From Anoxybacter fermentans (lineage in GTDB: Bacteria > Bacillota > Halanaerobiia > DY22613): a stretch of 64,000 bases of DNA. This document shows positions 1 through 8,649 of the stretch, piece after piece. Each line of letters opens with the position of its first letter. Positions within the stretch are counted from its first letter, which is position 1. The notes under the pieces were generated by a model that was not told the origin of the DNA, searched no databases, and saw nothing but the letters and a program-made list of their open reading frames with translations. The position numbers were made by a program, and so were the translations under genes. The DNA lies in contig NZ_CP016379.1 in the NCBI RefSeq assembly GCF_003991135.1, positions 310,001 through 374,000 on the forward strand, given 5' to 3'.

Positions 1-304
1 AGCGATACCAATATCTCTAGACTTGATCTGATCCTGGATATCACGTGTTTTAGATATATTGATTATAATTAGAAAAGTTAACTAATTGTAGCATATGAAA
101 TAGTTTGTAATCTGGTAACACCTTTAATTACTTCTTGATACACATAAATAGCAGACCATATTGAGTAATAAATAAAGGTAAATACAAATACAGGAATAGA
201 GTAAACATAATCTAATTTTTTGGTATAATTTTCCTTATAAAATATTATAAATAAAGGTCAATTTATTCATTTTAGTAGTATTAGGAGGATTAGATAAGGA
301 TATT

Positions 305-333
305 GAAAAAGACTCCTGTTTTGGAGTCTTTTT
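305..333 (+). terminator. Intrinsic terminator
   Basis: The stem AAAAAGACTCC / GGAGTCTTTTT closes a TGTTTT loop and ends in a T-run. The stem is nearly self-symmetric in its A and T flanks, so it may work in both directions. The same AAGACTCC/GGAGTCTT core recurs in the hairpin at 1781-1806. Confidence 0.7.
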
Positions 334-468
334 GTATTTAGATTATTGTCTGTGTTGAATAAAATTTTTCGGTTTTAGCAAAAAAAAATTTTTATAATCT
401 AAAATAAATTTTGAGGAAATATTATATTAGATAAACTTAAAAAATAAAATTTATAAAAAAACAATAAG

Positions 469-497
469 TTGCATATCATGAAATTTTATGGTATTAT
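469..497 (+). promoter_or_regulatory. Predicted sigma-A promoter for the HTH gene at 552
   Basis: TTGCAT (469-474) and TATTAT (492-497) are separated by 17 bp, about 55 bp before the ATG at 552. Assigned by consensus only. Confidence 0.45.
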
Positions 498-551
498 ATT
501 TCCCGGAAAAGAAAAATGCGAAAAACTCAAACCCGGAGGAGGTGATAACAA

Positions 552-758
552 ATGGTCAACATAACAAAATTAAAAGAGCTAATGAACAGTTACGGTTGGA
601 ATATGCCACAGTTTGCCCGCATATTAGAGATAGATTATAGCTACCTATACCGAATAATGCAAGGTCAACGGCAGCCGGGAAAAAAATTTTATGAGTCTTT
701 TATTAAATTATGCAATAAAGAGGATTTGAATTTATATGACTATTTAAATCTTGAATAA
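552..758 (+). CDS. Small helix-turn-helix (Cro/C1-like) protein
   Basis: A 68-residue protein that is almost entirely one HTH fold. The segment MPQFARILEIDYSYLYRIMQG (about residues 18-38) reads as the helix-turn-helix pair of XRE/Cro-type regulators, followed by the usual scaffold helices. It is presumably a cytoplasmic DNA-binding protein. The start is secured by a textbook GGAGGAGGTGAT ribosome site just before the ATG, and a promoter-like site lies at 469-497. Its last 15 bases overlap the convergent gene at 744-1022. The length is that of minimal phage or plasmid-type repressors; the target is unknown. Confidence 0.75.
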   Translation: MVNITKLKELMNSYGWNMPQFARILEIDYSYLYRIMQGQRQPGKKFYESFIKLCNKEDLNLYDYLNLE

Positions 759-1022
759 TCCCATCAAATATCCAATTGACCAGACTTTCCTTAATTGTTT
801 TTTGACCATATTATTCTTAAGTCTATCTATTGTATTCAATAGTTCCATAACCTGTTTCCAATATTCTTCATCTCCATGTAACAGCACATCTTGAAGTAGG
901 ATCTCTTCTTGACCCTTTTCTGTTAAGACTATAATTTTATCATTCTTTTGATTTTCTTTAATGCTACATACGTTTTTAATGGTCTTAACTGAGCAATCTT
1001 TTAATAAAAAATAATAATCCAT
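744..1022 (-). CDS. Small hypothetical protein
   Basis: A 92-residue protein, not recognised. The start at 1022 (MDYYFLLKD) is preferred because AGGCAGGTGAAATT immediately precedes it; an upstream in-frame ATG at 1106 has no comparable site. The protein is charged and lacks a signal peptide or membrane segment. The middle (KIIVLTEKGQEEILLQDVLL) looks like a short beta-rich domain and the C-terminus is helical and basic. It converges on, and overlaps by 15 bp, the HTH gene at 552-758, so the two transcripts could interfere. No function is proposed. Confidence 0.55.
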   Translation of the reverse strand: MDYYFLLKDCSVKTIKNVCSIKENQKNDKIIVLTEKGQEEILLQDVLLHGDEEYWKQVMELLNTIDRLKNNMVKKQLRKVWSIGYLMGLFKI

Positions 1023-1242
1023 AATTTCACCTGCCTTTTTATGTAAAATGAATATAGTGCTCTCAGAATTAAAGGAAGTGTAGGAATATGGATAAAACCC
1101 GGTCATTTAAAATTAAAGTTAGTGCTATAAGAGGAAAGTATTGGTTCCACTAATTTTATTATACCTCAAAGTTTCTTGTCTTGCAACAATAAAATTAAAG
1201 TTTTCATAACTAAATAATTATTATCACTTAAGGAGGGAGAAG

Positions 1243-1755
1243 ATGACTGAGGAACTGAAGATTTTGGGGAAAAAATTGGTGAGATATAGAAAGAAGTATG
1301 GGCTTACGTTAGAGGATGTTGGTAAAGTTATTGGTATTAGTAAAAGCCATATCAGCAAGCTGGAAAATGGGAATGCTAATCCGTTATTTAAGACTTTATT
1401 AAGAATCGCTAAATTTATGAATGTTCCGGTATATTATTTATTTATGCCCATAGAAGAGATGAATCATCAGAACTTTGTTGACAGGGTTAAAAGACGCCTT
1501 GAGGAATTGGAATGGGATTTAGAAAAATTACAAGAGTTAACCAGGATTAATTACTTATGTTTGGTAGATATGATGGAGGGGAATGTTACACTTACTGCGA
1601 ATGAAATGGAACAGATAGCAGAAGTTTTAGATCTGGAGATGAAAAGTTTTCAAGAAATGAAATTAGAGCTTTTTGAGGATTTATTATTAGAGTTTGGTCT
1701 TAATAATTCGCAGATTAGTAACATAATAAGTTATTTAAAAGAACATTTGAAATAA
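1243..1755 (+). CDS. XRE-family transcriptional regulator with a second degenerate HTH
   Basis: A 170-residue protein. Residues 8-65 form a clear XRE/HTH_3 domain (LVRYRKKYGLTLEDVGKVIG followed by SKSHISKLENG), the recognition-helix pattern of SinR/C1-type regulators. Residues about 78-130 repeat the overall pattern weakly, suggesting a degenerate second HTH or oligomerisation region, and the end is helical (NNSQISNIISYLKEHLK), as in SinR-type tetramerisation tails. The ribosome site AAGGAGGGAGAAG precedes the ATG. It lies next to the oppositely oriented TPR/peptide pair at 1923-3046 and could be its output regulator, which is inference only. A hairpin follows at 1781-1806. Confidence 0.8.
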   Translation: MTEELKILGKKLVRYRKKYGLTLEDVGKVIGISKSHISKLENGNANPLFKTLLRIAKFMNVPVYYLFMPIEEMNHQNFVDRVKRRLEELEWDLEKLQELTRINYLCLVDMMEGNVTLTANEMEQIAEVLDLEMKSFQEMKLELFEDLLLEFGLNNSQISNIISYLKEHLK

Positions 1756-1772
1756 AGATGAAAACACTTAAC

Positions 1773-1812
1773 AATAAGAAAAGACTCCAAATTGGTTAGG
1801 AGTCTTATTACA
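1773..1812 (+). terminator. Hairpin terminator after the XRE gene
   Basis: The stem AAGACTCC (1781-1788) / GGAGTCTT (1799-1806) lies 26 bp past the stop codon and is followed by ATTA rather than a clean T-run. Confidence 0.5.
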
Positions 1813-1922
1813 ATTAAGATTGTTTACTTAAATAGAACAAATTTTACAATATTTTTTATTATCTTATTGTTCTTAAATTAACGTGTTATACTATGTAATA
1901 TTATTTATATTGGTGCCAGTAT

Positions 1923-2063
1923 TTAACTATCTTCATCTGGATAAGGTTCATAGATAGTTATTGTATTACTGAAATTTATTGAAGTTGAATTAGCAGCAAA
2001 AACTGTTATGTTACCTATTGTAAGTATAGTTACTATTAGTATAAGAGAAATAAGCTTTTTCAC
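1923..2063 (-). CDS. Exported 46-residue peptide (candidate Phr-like signal precursor)
   Basis: Start GTG at 2063, stop at 1923-1925. The protein begins with two Lys, has a hydrophobic core (LISLILIVTILTI) and a VFAA signal-peptidase-like site near residues 21-24. A tail of about 22 residues follows, ending EPYPDEDS. A GGGGGG-type ribosome site lies just before the GTG. It sits 17 bp after the stop of the TPR gene on the same strand, so the two are very likely cotranscribed. This layout is that of Rap-Phr and other RRNPP quorum-sensing cassettes, where a secreted pro-peptide follows its TPR receptor. Assignment rests on architecture, not on sequence identity to a known Phr. Confidence 0.6.
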   Translation of the reverse strand: MKKLISLILIVTILTIGNITVFAANSTSINFSNTITIYEPYPDEDS

Positions 2064-2080
2064 TGTTTATCCCCCCTTTT

Positions 2081-3046
2081 CTACATATAATTATAAAAAG
2101 ATGTTTCTTCCAAATGACTTTTAATATTTTCCTTAAATGACGTTATACAGTCAAGTTTAAAATATTGTGACAATTCAATGATTTTTATAAAACATTCAAA
2201 CGCATTACGATAAGCATGAACACGATTAAAATTATCCAATGCAACATAGAAGGAATCCTTTGCTCTTACCCAATCTTCTTCTAATGTTTCTACTATTCCT
2301 TTTATATATAAAGCCCGAGCAACTTCAAAAAGGTTATTATGTTTATTGGCTATTACTTCAGCCTTATGCAGATATTGCTCAACTAGATTAAACTCTTCAT
2401 GCTCTATATGAAGTTCTGCCAGACTATTATAAATTAAAGGTAAATCCTTTTCTTCACAGTATTTTTTCGCCTCTTCTAACATTTCTATAGCCTTATCGTA
2501 ATCTTTTTTAAGAGAATAATAGTCACTATAATTGAGTAGTATTAATTTCTTTTTATAGTTATTTTCTAAATCGTCAAAATATTCCCTGGCTAAATCAAGA
2601 TATTTTTTTGCCTCCTCTAATAATTCTTCTTTTTCATTAATTCGATAAAAAGAGAGGTTTGCCCATGCAATATTAATATATAATTCTATAAGTAGATGAG
2701 GGTTATCTGTCTGATTTAACGTATCTTTAAATATTTTAATTGCTTTCTTATATAGACCACGATAACCATAAATTAAACCTTTCAATTTTTGCAATCTTAT
2801 TTGTTCTGTTCCTTCATTGTATTTTAAAGCTTCATCAATGGCCTCTAATACTTTGTCAAACTTTCTAAAAAAATATAATCCCTTAGCCTTAAGATAGGTT
2901 ACCTGTGCATATAAGTCTTTATTTTTTTCTGCTAATAATTTTGCAATACTAATATTCTCTATAAAACCTACTAAATCCTTCTTTTCAAGCATTTTTTTTG
3001 CTTCTTCATAGTATTTCTCACCAGATGTTATTAAACATTCACTCAT
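2081..3046 (-). CDS. TPR-repeat protein, Rap/RRNPP-like receptor candidate
   Basis: A 321-residue, all-helical protein. Start at 3046 (MSECLITSG) is chosen because GATGGAGGGACAT precedes it; an in-frame ATG at 3130 lacks such a site. From about residue 40 onward it shows serial TPR-like pairs (for example YAQVTYLKAKGLYFFRKFDK, LIELYINIAWANLSFYR, LPLIYNSLAELHIEHEEF and FEVARALYIKGIVETLEEDW). It has no HTH, signal peptide or membrane segment, so it is cytoplasmic. A tiny exported peptide gene starts 17 bp downstream. In Rap proteins a TPR domain binds the re-imported peptide and controls a partner protein. The same role is inferred here. A plain TPR scaffold is the alternative. Confidence 0.7.
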   Translation of the reverse strand: MSECLITSGEKYYEEAKKMLEKKDLVGFIENISIAKLLAEKNKDLYAQVTYLKAKGLYFFRKFDKVLEAIDEALKYNEGTEQIRLQKLKGLIYGYRGLYKKAIKIFKDTLNQTDNPHLLIELYINIAWANLSFYRINEKEELLEEAKKYLDLAREYFDDLENNYKKKLILLNYSDYYSLKKDYDKAIEMLEEAKKYCEEKDLPLIYNSLAELHIEHEEFNLVEQYLHKAEVIANKHNNLFEVARALYIKGIVETLEEDWVRAKDSFYVALDNFNRVHAYRNAFECFIKIIELSQYFKLDCITSFKENIKSHLEETSFYNYM

Positions 3047-3130
3047 TTTTATATGTCCCTCCATCTTTAGATTGTTAGTTAATTTTAACCTAATGAGAGT
3101 ATTATTGTCTATTACAATTATATCACCCAC

Positions 3131-3295
3131 AAGAAGTTAATTCAATATCAAAATTTTATTTTTAACAAATTAATTCATTTTTTCTGCAATATTGCGAGTT
3201 TTGTTTAGCTAATATATATAATTAATGCAATAATCAACCATATAATAAAATTATAGTATAAATTAGGATAAATTAATAAAGATTTAGCTAATAAT
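3131..3295. other. AT-rich intergenic spacer
   Basis: About 165 bp of very AT-rich DNA upstream of the minus-strand TPR gene and beyond the HD-GYP terminator. It presumably contains the TPR-gene promoter, but no single promoter stands out. Confidence 0.3.
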
Positions 3296-3330
3296 AAAAA
3301 ACACAACCTTTTAAAAAAGGTTGTGTTTTT
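3296..3330 (-). terminator. Bidirectional intrinsic terminator
   Basis: A perfect 14-bp stem AAAAACACAACCTT / AAGGTTGTGTTTTT (3297-3310 / 3317-3330) directly abuts the stop codon of the HD-GYP gene. T-runs occur on both strands. Confidence 0.85.
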
Positions 3331-4949
3331 TAGACTGAATTGAGTGATGTATATTGAATATCTATTTCTTCTATAGACGTTGTTTCATTGTTGAGCAGCT
3401 CTTTAAAATAATTATTTTCTCTGGCAACCTCTACAAAAATATCAACAATCTTTTCATCTAACTGTTGTCCTTTAACATTTTGTAGTTCCTCAAGAGCTTT
3501 CTCAACGGTCATACCTTTTCGATAGGCGCGGTCACTGGTAATTGCATCAAAAGTATCTGCAACGGCAATAATCCGTGATTCAAGGGGAATGGCGGTATCT
3601 TTTATACCAACAGGATATCCTTTCCCATCTATTCGTTCATGATGAAACCGAATTATATCTTTGACACGATTAAACTCTTCAATATTACTGAGGATTTTAT
3701 AACCGTAATTCGGGTGTGCTTTGATGATTTCAAATTCTTCAGGAGTGAGTTTATCCGGTTTGTTTAGAATATTTTCTGGAACGCCAATTTTACCGATATC
3801 ATGAAGAAGAGCTGCCATCCGGATAATTTGAATATCCGGATAATTCATCTTTTTAGCGATCAATTCCGAATAAAGCATAACCCGATATGAATGTCCTTTG
3901 GTATAAGGATCTTTGACTTCAATAGCGGTTATCAGGCCGCGAATAATATCTATAAAAATTTTATGTAATTTTTCATTGGTTTTTAAAATCTGTTTAATAT
4001 GTTTTTGCATTGTTTGTGACATGGTGTTGAAGTAGTCGGCTAGATCTGAAATTTCATCATTGCCATCCATAGAAATTTTATAATTAAAATTGCATTTTAT
4101 CGCGGTTTCAACTTCTGAATGTAAAATTTCAATTCGTCGGGCAAATTTTTTTGACATTAAATTACTCAGGAAGATAAAAAGGGTGAAAAGGAGGATTATG
4201 TTGATCGATATATTTCGCAAAAATAACTCCTTAATTTGTTTAAGAAACTGATTATTATACTTTAAAATGACATGTCCAATCAGTTGACCGTCAATTGAAT
4301 TTAACGGAATGCTTTTTTCAAGATCAGAAACAGATGGGGTAGTATTTACAATAAGTTTGGGGATCAGCTCCTGATCCATAAAAGCAGTAATTTTCTGAGT
4401 TATAAAATAGTGGTCGAAAATTTGTACAAAGATTAACACACCGTTAGGGTCAAAGCGGGAAGTTGATTTAACAACAGGACTAAGTCCGATTAAGAAAATT
4501 TTATCTCCATATTTAATCAATCCAACATTATATTTGATATTATTCAGGGCTTGGGTAACTAAATCATCTATCCGAAATTCAGGGAGATATGGAAGCCGTT
4601 TTACATTTAAGAAAACGACTTCTTTGTTTTCGTTCAGTAAGATTATAGAATCAATATCATAGTTTTGTTGAATATCAGATATTAGATTAGTTTCAAACCA
4701 TTCTTTATCCTTTAACTGAATCTGTCTGTAAAGATCATCCCAGATCGCAGTTTCGATGACTTTTTGCAAAAGGTCGTTTTTCTTTTTCTCAAGAATTCTT
4801 TCAAAAATTTCTCCCTGCATATTCAGATAAAAATTACTAAACTCTTTAAATTGTAAATTCATAGGGAAATATAGTAAAAATATGATAATAATAAGTTGAA
4901 AAATAACGAAAATTGTGAAAACTTTATTGTATCGCCTTTTTAAATACAT
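3330..4949 (-). CDS. CHASE4-HAMP-HD-GYP cyclic-di-GMP phosphodiesterase
   Basis: A 539-residue membrane sensor. TM1 is at about 10-30. The extracytoplasmic region (about 40-240) contains IWDDLY near residue 70, typical of CHASE4 sensor domains. TM2 is at about 245-262, followed by a HAMP linker (about 265-320) with DEISDLADYFNTM. The C-terminal HD-GYP domain shows GHSYRV, ALLHDIGKIG, HHERIDGKGYP and ADTFDAITSDRAYR, so the metal-binding His/Asp residues are in place. HD-GYP proteins hydrolyse cyclic di-GMP, usually to GMP. An unknown ligand outside the membrane presumably controls it. A GGAGG site precedes the ATG. No diguanylate cyclase is nearby. Confidence 0.92.
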   Translation of the reverse strand: MYLKRRYNKVFTIFVIFQLIIIIFLLYFPMNLQFKEFSNFYLNMQGEIFERILEKKKNDLLQKVIETAIWDDLYRQIQLKDKEWFETNLISDIQQNYDIDSIILLNENKEVVFLNVKRLPYLPEFRIDDLVTQALNNIKYNVGLIKYGDKIFLIGLSPVVKSTSRFDPNGVLIFVQIFDHYFITQKITAFMDQELIPKLIVNTTPSVSDLEKSIPLNSIDGQLIGHVILKYNNQFLKQIKELFLRNISINIILLFTLFIFLSNLMSKKFARRIEILHSEVETAIKCNFNYKISMDGNDEISDLADYFNTMSQTMQKHIKQILKTNEKLHKIFIDIIRGLITAIEVKDPYTKGHSYRVMLYSELIAKKMNYPDIQIIRMAALLHDIGKIGVPENILNKPDKLTPEEFEIIKAHPNYGYKILSNIEEFNRVKDIIRFHHERIDGKGYPVGIKDTAIPLESRIIAVADTFDAITSDRAYRKGMTVEKALEELQNVKGQQLDEKIVDIFVEVARENNYFKELLNNETTSIEEIDIQYTSLNSV

Positions 4950-5056
4950 AATTAACCTCCAGATGTAAGTCTTTCAAAAAATAAATGTGTTAAAAATTAT
5001 ATTCGTCAAAATTATCTTAATTCCTCTTTTATAGAATATTTTATTACATGATTTTA

Positions 5057-5194
5057 TTGCAAAAAGCTAATTTTTTGCTTCAAAAGAAATTTTTCGAGCC
5101 ATTTAAAGTTCGATTTCGGTAATCCAATCTCACTAAGATGGTTAAACGAAAAATTTCTATGGCGCTCAAAATTAGCTTTTTGCAGTTTAATCAT
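5057..5194 (-). repeat. Intergenic palindromic repeat, short form (copy 1)
   Basis: The arms TGCAAAAAGCTAATTTT and AAAATTAGCTTTTTGCA flank an inner inverted repeat built on AAATTTTTCGA / CGAAAAATTT. The central hairpins found in full-length copies are missing, and the arms meet near CGATTTCGG. Orientation is assigned '-' relative to the copy at 52719-52905. Confidence 0.85.
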
Positions 5195-5206
5195 TACATA
5201 AAATTA

Positions 5207-5232
5207 GCCTGACAAAAAAGATTTTGTCAGGC
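5207..5232 (-). terminator. Intrinsic terminator of the YibE/F gene
   Basis: GCCTGACAAAA / TTTTGTCAGGC stem just downstream of the minus-strand stop codon at 5238. The T-run is inside and after the stem on the minus strand. Confidence 0.75.
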
Positions 5233-5237
5233 TTCAT

Positions 5238-6353
5238 TTAACCATAGTATTTTTTTAATATTTGTTGATAAATTAACCAGGTACTGAAGGCAGCAGTTAG
5301 TGGGATGGCGATAAAAAGACCTAAACTCCCTGTTAAAGCACGGATGATCTCGCTGGCAATTAAATCGAGATTGATTACCTTCAAAAAAGATGGCTTGTAT
5401 CCTACCAAAATGAGTAAAAGAGGAAGGGAACTTCCGGTATATGCTAGAATCAAAGTGTTGGCCATGGTTCCCATAATGTCTTTACCTACATTCATCCCTG
5501 ATTTAAAAAGTTCTCTAGGTGTAGTAAGGGGATTGGCATTATAAACTTCCTCAATGGCAGAAGCGATGGACATTCCCACATCCATTACTGCTCCCAGAGC
5601 GCCGAAAAGCATGGAAGAGAAGAGAATCCCCTGGAAATTTAATTCATAGTCCCGGATAAAACCTAACATCTGAGCTTCGTGGGTGCCAAGTCCTGTTAGC
5701 ATGGCAGCTTTGCCAAATATATATGCCAATAATCCTGCACAGGTAGTACCTCCTAAAATTCCAAGGATGGCAGCCAGCGTTTTACGATTCCAGCCGCTTA
5801 TGAGGAGTAGAGTAACAGTGGTAATAATGGCAGAAAGAATAATGGTAACCAACATTGGGTTAAAACCCTTTAAGATTAAGGGTAGCATGACTGTAAATAT
5901 GACTATAATTGTGAAAGCCAGACTTATTAAGGATTTGAAACCTTTTATTCTGCCCAAAATAATTAGGGTAAGTAAAAAGAGGATAACAAGAATCAGTAAT
6001 GGAATATCTCTAGCAATATCACTCAAATTGGCAGATTTTAGTTTACCATTTTCTTCTTCAAGGGTGAGAATAACCCGCTGGCCTGGGGACACATGGATAT
6101 CATAATAGGGGTTACCCGAGAAGATATTATATGCTTCGACAATCTGCCCTTTATATTTACCACTGGTGATCTCAATTTCTACGATCTGGCCTGGAAATGA
6201 ATATTTCTCTGTGGGTTTTGGGATATTGCGGAGGATGGAGATGACTTTTCCATGTTCCATAATGGTAGTATCAGCTAAAGCTATTGGAATGTATGAGTTT
6301 AATATTAAAATAATGAGTGTTAACATAAAGATAAATTTATATACTTTTTTCAT
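5238..6353 (-). CDS. YibE/F family multi-pass membrane protein
   Basis: A 371-residue protein starting at 6353 (MKKVYKFIFMLTLIILIL) with AAAGGAGA before the ATG; an upstream in-frame ATG has no ribosome site. An N-terminal signal/anchor is followed by a soluble extracytoplasmic domain (about 30-120). Then come about seven hydrophobic segments, with GALGAVMDVGMSIASAIEEV and a Gly-rich TM core typical of the YibE/F family. Its biochemical role is not established; a transport or envelope role is possible. It stands alone with its own terminator. Several plus-strand open frames over this gene are shadows. Confidence 0.85.
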   Translation of the reverse strand: MKKVYKFIFMLTLIILILNSYIPIALADTTIMEHGKVISILRNIPKPTEKYSFPGQIVEIEITSGKYKGQIVEAYNIFSGNPYYDIHVSPGQRVILTLEEENGKLKSANLSDIARDIPLLILVILFLLTLIILGRIKGFKSLISLAFTIIVIFTVMLPLILKGFNPMLVTIILSAIITTVTLLLISGWNRKTLAAILGILGGTTCAGLLAYIFGKAAMLTGLGTHEAQMLGFIRDYELNFQGILFSSMLFGALGAVMDVGMSIASAIEEVYNANPLTTPRELFKSGMNVGKDIMGTMANTLILAYTGSSLPLLLILVGYKPSFLKVINLDLIASEIIRALTGSLGLFIAIPLTAAFSTWLIYQQILKKYYG

Positions 6354-6538
6354 AGAGAGTCTCCTTTCGTAAATTAGAATCCATATTTCAATTACCTTCG
6401 GCATAGGTTAAGAATTTTCCTGCAAAAATAAACCGCCTTTTCTGTATCAGCCAAATCTTTCAAAGTACTTTCAGGTATTTTACTTAACATGATGGGAATC
6501 GGACAAGAGCAGTAAGAATACATTGGCTTATTTGTGGC

Positions 6539-6566
6539 TTGACAGTTATCAATTGCCTGATATAAA
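6539..6566 (+). promoter_or_regulatory. Predicted promoter of crcB
   Basis: TTGACA (6539-6544) and TATAAA (6561-6566) with 16-bp spacing, about 50 bp before the start codon. No fluoride-riboswitch signature was recognised between them and the gene. Confidence 0.6.
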
Positions 6567-6617
6567 ATTAGATTGCATTTATGGGAAGTAAACTTGGAAA
6601 AAGGAGTTGTAGCAAAT

Positions 6618-6992
6618 ATGGTTAAAATTATAAGTATCGGTATTGGAGGTTTTTTAGGGGCAATAACCCGTTATCTATTGGCTGGAGAGGTAGAGAAGTA
6701 TTTTAAAAGCACCTTTCCTTTTGGTACACTTGTGGTAAATCTTATAGGTTGTTTCCTTTTAGGTTTTATCTTTTCTTTAACTTTAAACAGAGAAATGATT
6801 AATCCCACTATTCGTACGGCTATTACGACCGGATTTTTAGGGGCTTTGACTACATTTTCTACTTTTACTTATGAAACCCTGGCTTTATTGGAAGGTGAAA
6901 ATCTTTTCCTTGCTTTAAGTAATGTGGTAATTAGTGTAGTATTGGGGTTATTGATGGGTTGGTTTGGGATTATTACTGCTAGAATAATTTAG
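6618..6992 (+). CDS. crcB: Fluoride efflux channel CrcB/Fluc
   Basis: A 124-residue, four-TM protein. Start at 6618 (MVKIISIGIGG) follows AAGGAG at 6601-6606; the frame is open further upstream to 6573 without a ribosome site. Family hallmarks are GGFLGAITRY near the N-terminus, GTLVVNLIGCFLLGF in TM2 and GFLGALTTFSTFTYE in TM3, with the Asn and Phe residues that line the pore of Fluc channels. Fluc proteins are antiparallel dimers that export fluoride ions. Only one copy is seen, so a homodimer is expected. A sigma-A-like promoter is just upstream, and a palindromic repeat follows. Confidence 0.95.
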   Translation: MVKIISIGIGGFLGAITRYLLAGEVEKYFKSTFPFGTLVVNLIGCFLLGFIFSLTLNREMINPTIRTAITTGFLGALTTFSTFTYETLALLEGENLFLALSNVVISVVLGLLMGWFGIITARII

Positions 6993-7017
6993 TTGATGGA
7001 AGAAAAAGAAGATGTAA

Positions 7018-7237
7018 ATTGCAAAAAACTAATTTTGAGTGGCATAGAAATTTTTCGTCAAATCATCTTAGCAAGATTTCCGACAAAATATGACCTCATC
7101 ACAGGAGGTGATGAGCTAGTTCTAAGGGTCAGGAAGGCCCTTTGATTAGGAAGTTTTATTTCGGCGGAAATCGAGCTTTAGATGATTCGAAAAATTTCTC
7201 AAGAAGCGAAAAATTAGCTTTTTGCAGTTTAACCATC
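7018..7237 (+). repeat. Intergenic palindromic repeat, full length (copy 2)
   Basis: Outer arms GCAAAAAACTAATTTTGAG and AAAAATTAGCTTTTTGC. The centre holds CTCATCACAGGAGGTGATGAG followed by GCTAG and a second hairpin around GGGTCAGGAAGGCCC. An open frame at 7142-7354 is only a by-product of the repeat. Confidence 0.9.
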
Positions 7238-7364
7238 TATATTTTTTCTATGAATCGGATAGGGAAATTATTTCAGTATAGGAAGTGTAAAAAGAAGACT
7301 GTTCAAGAGGTTGGAGAGCGCACAAAAATAAATGTTGGAGCAGTTATATACTAGAGTACGTATT

Positions 7365-7395
7365 AAGAGGGGGGGGATAAATCCCCCTTTTCGAT
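7365..7395. terminator. G/C-run hairpin terminator between convergent transcripts
   Basis: AGGGGGGGGAT / ATCCCCCTTTT stem with a T-rich plus-strand tail. It lies just after the 3' end of the minus-strand chemoreceptor gene. Confidence 0.65.
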
Positions 7396-7403
7396 TTTAT
7401 TTT

Positions 7404-8219
7404 TTATAATTGCTTTGCAAGAGAAGCAAGCTCATCAATAACAGCTGTAATTTCTTCAGTAGAGGCGGCTACTTCCTGAGATGCAGCAGCCTGGTTTTCT
7501 GTTGCTGAATGAATCTCTCTTATAAAATTGACAAGTAGCTTGATTGATTCCTGTAGTTGCTTTAAGATTTGATAAGCTTCTTGAACCGATTCCTGGCTTT
7601 TATCTGCCAATTTACGTACTTCATCTGCAACTACCGAAAAACCTCGGCCGAATTCACCAGCTCTGGCAGCTTCAATAGCGGCATTGAGTCCCAAAAGTCT
7701 GGTTTTATCGGCAACATATTGTACAATATTTAGAATTTCATTAGTATTATCAATATATTTACCAATTTTTTCAGCTTCTTTAGCCATTTGATTAGTTCGG
7801 TTTGCTGTATCTTCTGCTGAAGCTGAAATTTCCTCACTACTGGCTGCAATCTGGTTCATTGTATCTACTAATTGATGGGTAATATCCTGAATTTTAGTTT
7901 CGGTTTTCATATCTCTGGCTATACCCAGACAACCTATAACCTGGCCGCCTTCAATAATAGGTACGACAGTACCTCTAAATGGTATTCCAAAAACTTTAGC
8001 AGGTACAACATCTTCATAGCGTTGACCTGTTTCAAGAGCTGTAAGCATGGTGTGATCCTGTATTGGGTCACCGGGTTTTAAACCAAAATTAAGTTCCTTA
8101 CCAGGAATATAAGCAAGGAATTTTTCCCGATCAGTTATACCTATTCCCACATCATTGGAAAAAATTTTATGTATTATAGGTGCTACTTTCACCAGTGCAT
8201 CTAAGGTTTCATGACTCAA
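7404..8219 (-). CDS. Soluble methyl-accepting chemotaxis protein
   Basis: A 271-residue chemoreceptor without membrane segments. Start TTG at 8219 (read as Met, then [10 protein letters not shown]) is 8 bp from AAAGGAGGT; the longer frame to 8270 has no ribosome site. Residues 1-115 form a compact sensor-like domain ([20 protein letters not shown]), probably PAS-like. The rest is the coiled-coil signalling domain with the conserved tip [20 protein letters not shown] and [10 protein letters not shown]. It would form dimers that signal to CheA/CheW. No che genes are in the window. The cytosolic ligand is unknown. Confidence 0.9.
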   Translation of the reverse strand: MSHETLDALVKVAPIIHKIFSNDVGIGITDREKFLAYIPGKELNFGLKPGDPIQDHTMLTALETGQRYEDVVPAKVFGIPFRGTVVPIIEGGQVIGCLGIARDMKTETKIQDITHQLVDTMNQIAASSEEISASAEDTANRTNQMAKEAEKIGKYIDNTNEILNIVQYVADKTRLLGLNAAIEAARAGEFGRGFSVVADEVRKLADKSQESVQEAYQILKQLQESIKLLVNFIREIHSATENQAAASQEVAASTEEITAVIDELASLAKQL

Positions 8220-8649
8220 AATTAAGACCTCCTTTCTATAATTTAAATTTTGTATACAAGAATTCCACAATAAATATGTTTTACCTTCTTTTTAAAGAAA
8301 AATTTTCTTTAAAATTTACTTTTTTAACCCAATTTTATTCTGTAATAGCAAAATAAATTTCTTGACTTTTTCTAAAAAAAAAGGAGGATATTATATAGTT
8401 GATGTTTAAAACGTTAAAAAAATTAAAAGATCAAAACAAAAAGAAAAGGAAGATTGCTTATGAGAATCGGTTATAAAATTGAAAATATTTAGAATAGATT
8501 AAGTTAAGCTACTATTATAATACCTTTGCTAAACTTGCTATCCATATTACCTGGCTTACTGGATATAGATTTGAGAAAAATGGTTAGTATAAATCAATTA
8601 AAAAAGTCCGGTATCAGGATCATTATTTTAGTCAAAAGGGGGAAATATT
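8220..8649. other. Intergenic region with a doubtful micro-ORF
   Basis: The region holds the divergent promoters of the chemoreceptor and the ABC operon. At 8402-8476 a 24-codon frame (MFKTLKKLKDQNKKKRK then IAYENRL) follows AAGGAGG at 8381-8387, but the 14-bp gap is long and its Lys-rich content may simply reflect A-rich DNA. Not called as a gene. Confidence 0.3.

Larger units (their letters stand above)
1..551. other. Intergenic region at window edge
   Basis: No convincing gene is visible. A short open frame runs from the window edge to a TAG at 70-72 and could be the last codons of an upstream gene, but nothing in it is recognisable. The stretch is very AT-rich and contains the terminator at 305-333 and a promoter-like site at 469-497. 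Confidence 0.4.

Noticed and set aside
5305-6372. Three plus-strand open frames over the YibE/F gene
   Set aside because: They are antisense shadows: no ribosome sites, biased composition, and the minus-strand product is a recognised family.
6400-6617. Fluoride riboswitch before crcB
   Set aside because: The region is short and the conserved crcB-motif core could not be recognised; only a promoter is evident.
7142-7354. 70-codon frame starting inside repeat copy 2
   Set aside because: Most of it is repeat sequence, with no family resemblance and no ribosome site.
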